From the NCBI RefSeq assembly GCF_025751575.1, contig NZ_JAOWLA010000013.1, positions 1 to 64,000 on the forward strand: DNA of 64,000 bases. The letters are read 5' to 3'. A program made the translations under genes and the position numbers. Each line of letters opens with the position of its first letter. Positions within the stretch are counted from its first letter, which is position 1. The notes beneath the pieces are model-generated. The model saw only the letters and a list, made by a program, of their open reading frames with translations, was not told where the DNA came from and did not search any database. Source of the stretch: Albidovulum sediminicola. GTDB lineage: Bacteria; Pseudomonadota; Alphaproteobacteria; Rhodobacterales; Rhodobacteraceae. Positions 62,592 through 64,000 of this stretch are shown piece by piece.

Positions 62592-64000
62592 CTATTCAGC
62601 CGCCCGCAGCGGACTGGAAGGGGTTTCGGCGTCATTCTCGGTCTCCACGTCCGCCGGGTCGGGGCTTGCTTCGTCCCACAGGATCTCGGGGCTTTCGACC
62701 TTGCGCGCGGCGCTGGCGAGCGCGAGGTCGCGCGCCGCGCGGCTGCCCGCGCCCAGGGACAGCGCCTGCAACCGCCGGGCGGAGCGGAAGGCGCCTGTCT
62801 CGATCCAGACCCTGAGCGCCAGGAGCGAGGGCGTCAGCACCAGCGTCAGCACCGTCGCGATGCCAAGGCCGAAGACCACTGCCGTCGCCAGCTGCTTCCA
62901 CCAGAGCGCGGTGGGACTGTCCACGGAATACCCCCCGCCGAGGAAGTCGAGGCTGAGCCCGAACATCATCGGCGCCAGGCCCGCCATCGTCGTGATCGTA
63001 GTCAGAAGGACAGGGCGGATGCGCGCCTCGGCGGTCCGGGTGATGGCCTCGATCCGGGGCATGTATTGGCTGAACTCCTGATAGGTGTCGATCAGCACGA
63101 TGTTGTTGTTCACCACGATTCCGGCCAGCGCCACGATCCCGGTCCCGGTCATGATGATGGAAAAGCTCTGGTCCATGATCAGCATCCCGATCAGCACGCC
63201 CGTGGTGGACAGGACGACCGCGATCAAGACCAGCGCGGTGTTGTAGAACGAGTTGAACTGCGCCAGCAGGATCACGAACATCAGGCCAAGCGCCCCGGCG
63301 AAGGCCTGCATCAGGAAGGCCTGGCTCTCGGCCTGCTCTTCCTGGTCGCCGGTCCATTGCCAGTCGACACCGGCGGGCAGCGGGCGTTCATCCTCAAGCC
63401 AGCTGGTGACCAGGGCGATACGCTCGTTGGCGTTGATGGGCTGGCCCTCGTCATTGGTGAGATCCGGCGCCACGTCCGCCTTCACGTCGTAGTATCGCTT
63501 CTGGTTGAAGCGGTCGATGCGGCCGAGCTTCGGCACGGGGTGGCGGGTGACGAAGTTCGCCAGCGGTACCAGCCCTTCCGAGGTGCGAACCTTCAGCGTG
63601 TCCAGGGTGGAGAGGAACCGGTCCTCCTCCGGCAGGCGCACGCGGATCTCGATCTCCTCGTCCGAGGTGTCCACGCGCATCGTGTCGAGGAGGATGCCGC
63701 GGGTCACCAGCTGGACCATGCCGCCAACCGTCGCCACATCGGCACCGTAGCGGCCCGCCTTTTCGACATCGACGTCGATCTGCCAGTCGATGCCGGGCAG
63801 GGGGCGGGTGTCCTCGATCCCCTTGACCCCGGTGAGACTGGTGAACTTGGCCTCCACCGTCTCGACTGCGGCTTCCAGCGCGGCGAAATCGTCCCCCGTC
63901 AGGCGCAGGTGCAGGGGCTTGCCCGACGAGGGGCCCCGCGACTGGCTGAGTGACTCGATGCGGATGCCGGGGATCTTTTCCAGCCGCGCGACCAGCCCGT
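62592..64000 (-). CDS. RND efflux transporter permease, C-terminal part (window edge)
   Basis: The frame is open from the stop at 62592 to the right edge (469 codons) and continues outside. It shows RND features: the periplasmic porter region (GIRIESLSQSRGPSSGKP, GIDWQIDVDVEKAGRYG), transmembrane helices 7-12, and GIVVNNNIVLIDTYQEF, close to the D/E-containing helix of HAE1 pumps. The C-terminal tail is long and acidic (SPEILWDEASPDPADV). It would pump drugs or hydrophobic compounds with a membrane-fusion protein, whose gene may lie to the right. Confidence 0.87.
   Translation of the reverse strand, partial: GLVARLEKIPGIRIESLSQSRGPSSGKPLHLRLTGDDFAALEAAVETVEAKFTSLTGVKGIEDTRPLPGIDWQIDVDVEKAGRYGADVATVGGMVQLVTRGILLDTMRVDTSDEEIEIRVRLPEEDRFLSTLDTLKVRTSEGLVPLANFVTRHPVPKLGRIDRFNQKRYYDVKADVAPDLTNDEGQPINANERIALVTSWLEDERPLPAGVDWQWTGDQEEQAESQAFLMQAFAGALGLMFVILLAQFNSFYNTALVLIAVVLSTTGVLIGMLIMDQSFSIIMTGTGIVALAGIVVNNNIVLIDTYQEFSQYMPRIEAITRTAEARIRPVLLTTITTMAGLAPMMFGLSLDFLGGGYSVDSPTALWWKQLATAVVFGLGIATVLTLVLTPSLLALRVWIETGAFRSARRLQALSLGAGSRAARDLALASAARKVESPEILWDEASPDPADVETENDAETPSSPLRAAE

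Overview
The window is GC-rich, densely packed chromosome from an alphaproteobacterium, most likely a denitrifying member of the Rhodobacteraceae. The evidence is the gene content and order: a cytochrome cd1 denitrification island with NNR-type boxes, an ectoine/hydroxyectoine catabolic locus, a DUF1127 gene followed by an array of CcsR-type sRNA hairpins, and a GAAC-N7-GAAC LexA box in front of uvrD. No transposase, integrase, phage gene or CRISPR array was seen.

Layout. (1) 1-10677: ectoine/hydroxyectoine uptake and breakdown. A long minus-strand operon runs ehuB-ehuC-ehuD-ehuA-eutB-eutC-M24 hydrolase-asnC-aldehyde dehydrogenase-aminotransferase (cut by the window edge). It is divergent from an ectoine hydrolase (doeA) and a FadR-type GntR regulator. 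The divergent promoter region holds two TTGTGCACA operator-like sites. (2) 10720-30116: denitrification. Minus strand: nirS-E-C-F-DL-G-H-J-N plus a small membrane protein, which is cd1 nitrite reductase and the set for making heme d1. Plus strand: nirI-nnrS-nirX (electron supply and flavinylation) and norCBQDEF (nitric oxide reductase). A Dnr/NNR-type regulator closes the block, and NNR boxes sit before nirS and norC. (3) 30405-36237: two identical tRNA-Gly(GCC) genes, pyruvate carboxylase, an FMN-dependent lactate-type dehydrogenase and a methyltransferase. (4) 36376-40810: uvrD with a LexA box, the CcsR sRNA array with its DUF1127 gene, and the Fe-S carrier ATPase mrp/apbC. (5) 40811-49325: a long regulatory leader with MraZ-box-like repeats and a large hairpin, then mraZ-rsmH-ftsL-ftsI-murE-murF-mraY. 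The cell-wall cluster stops after mraY. (6) 49402-55478: a LuxR-type regulator, a polyamine ABC transporter (potABCD-like) and a serine hydrolase. (7) 55560-64000: Fe-superoxide dismutase, phosphoesterase, RarD-like permease, LOG-family phosphoribohydrolase, LysM protein, an ArsR regulator divergent from an Atm1-type ABC exporter, and the C-terminal part of an RND efflux pump.

How they work together. nirS reduces nitrite to NO and norCB reduces NO to N2O. The nirE-N genes make heme d1, while nirI and nirX probably supply electrons to the maturation or reductase system. No nosZ or nitrate reductase gene is in the window. The ectoine locus imports ectoines and feeds their nitrogen and carbon towards aspartate. 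No eutA or doeB/eutE gene is visible.

Most notable non-coding structure: the eight-unit CCTCCTCCC hairpin array (38903-39271), the period-10 TGGG arrays and 58-nt hairpin in the mraZ leader, the paired operators at 8477-8591, and the 24-bp palindrome in front of the ArsR/Atm1 pair. All functions are inferred from sequence recognition by eye; no database search was run.
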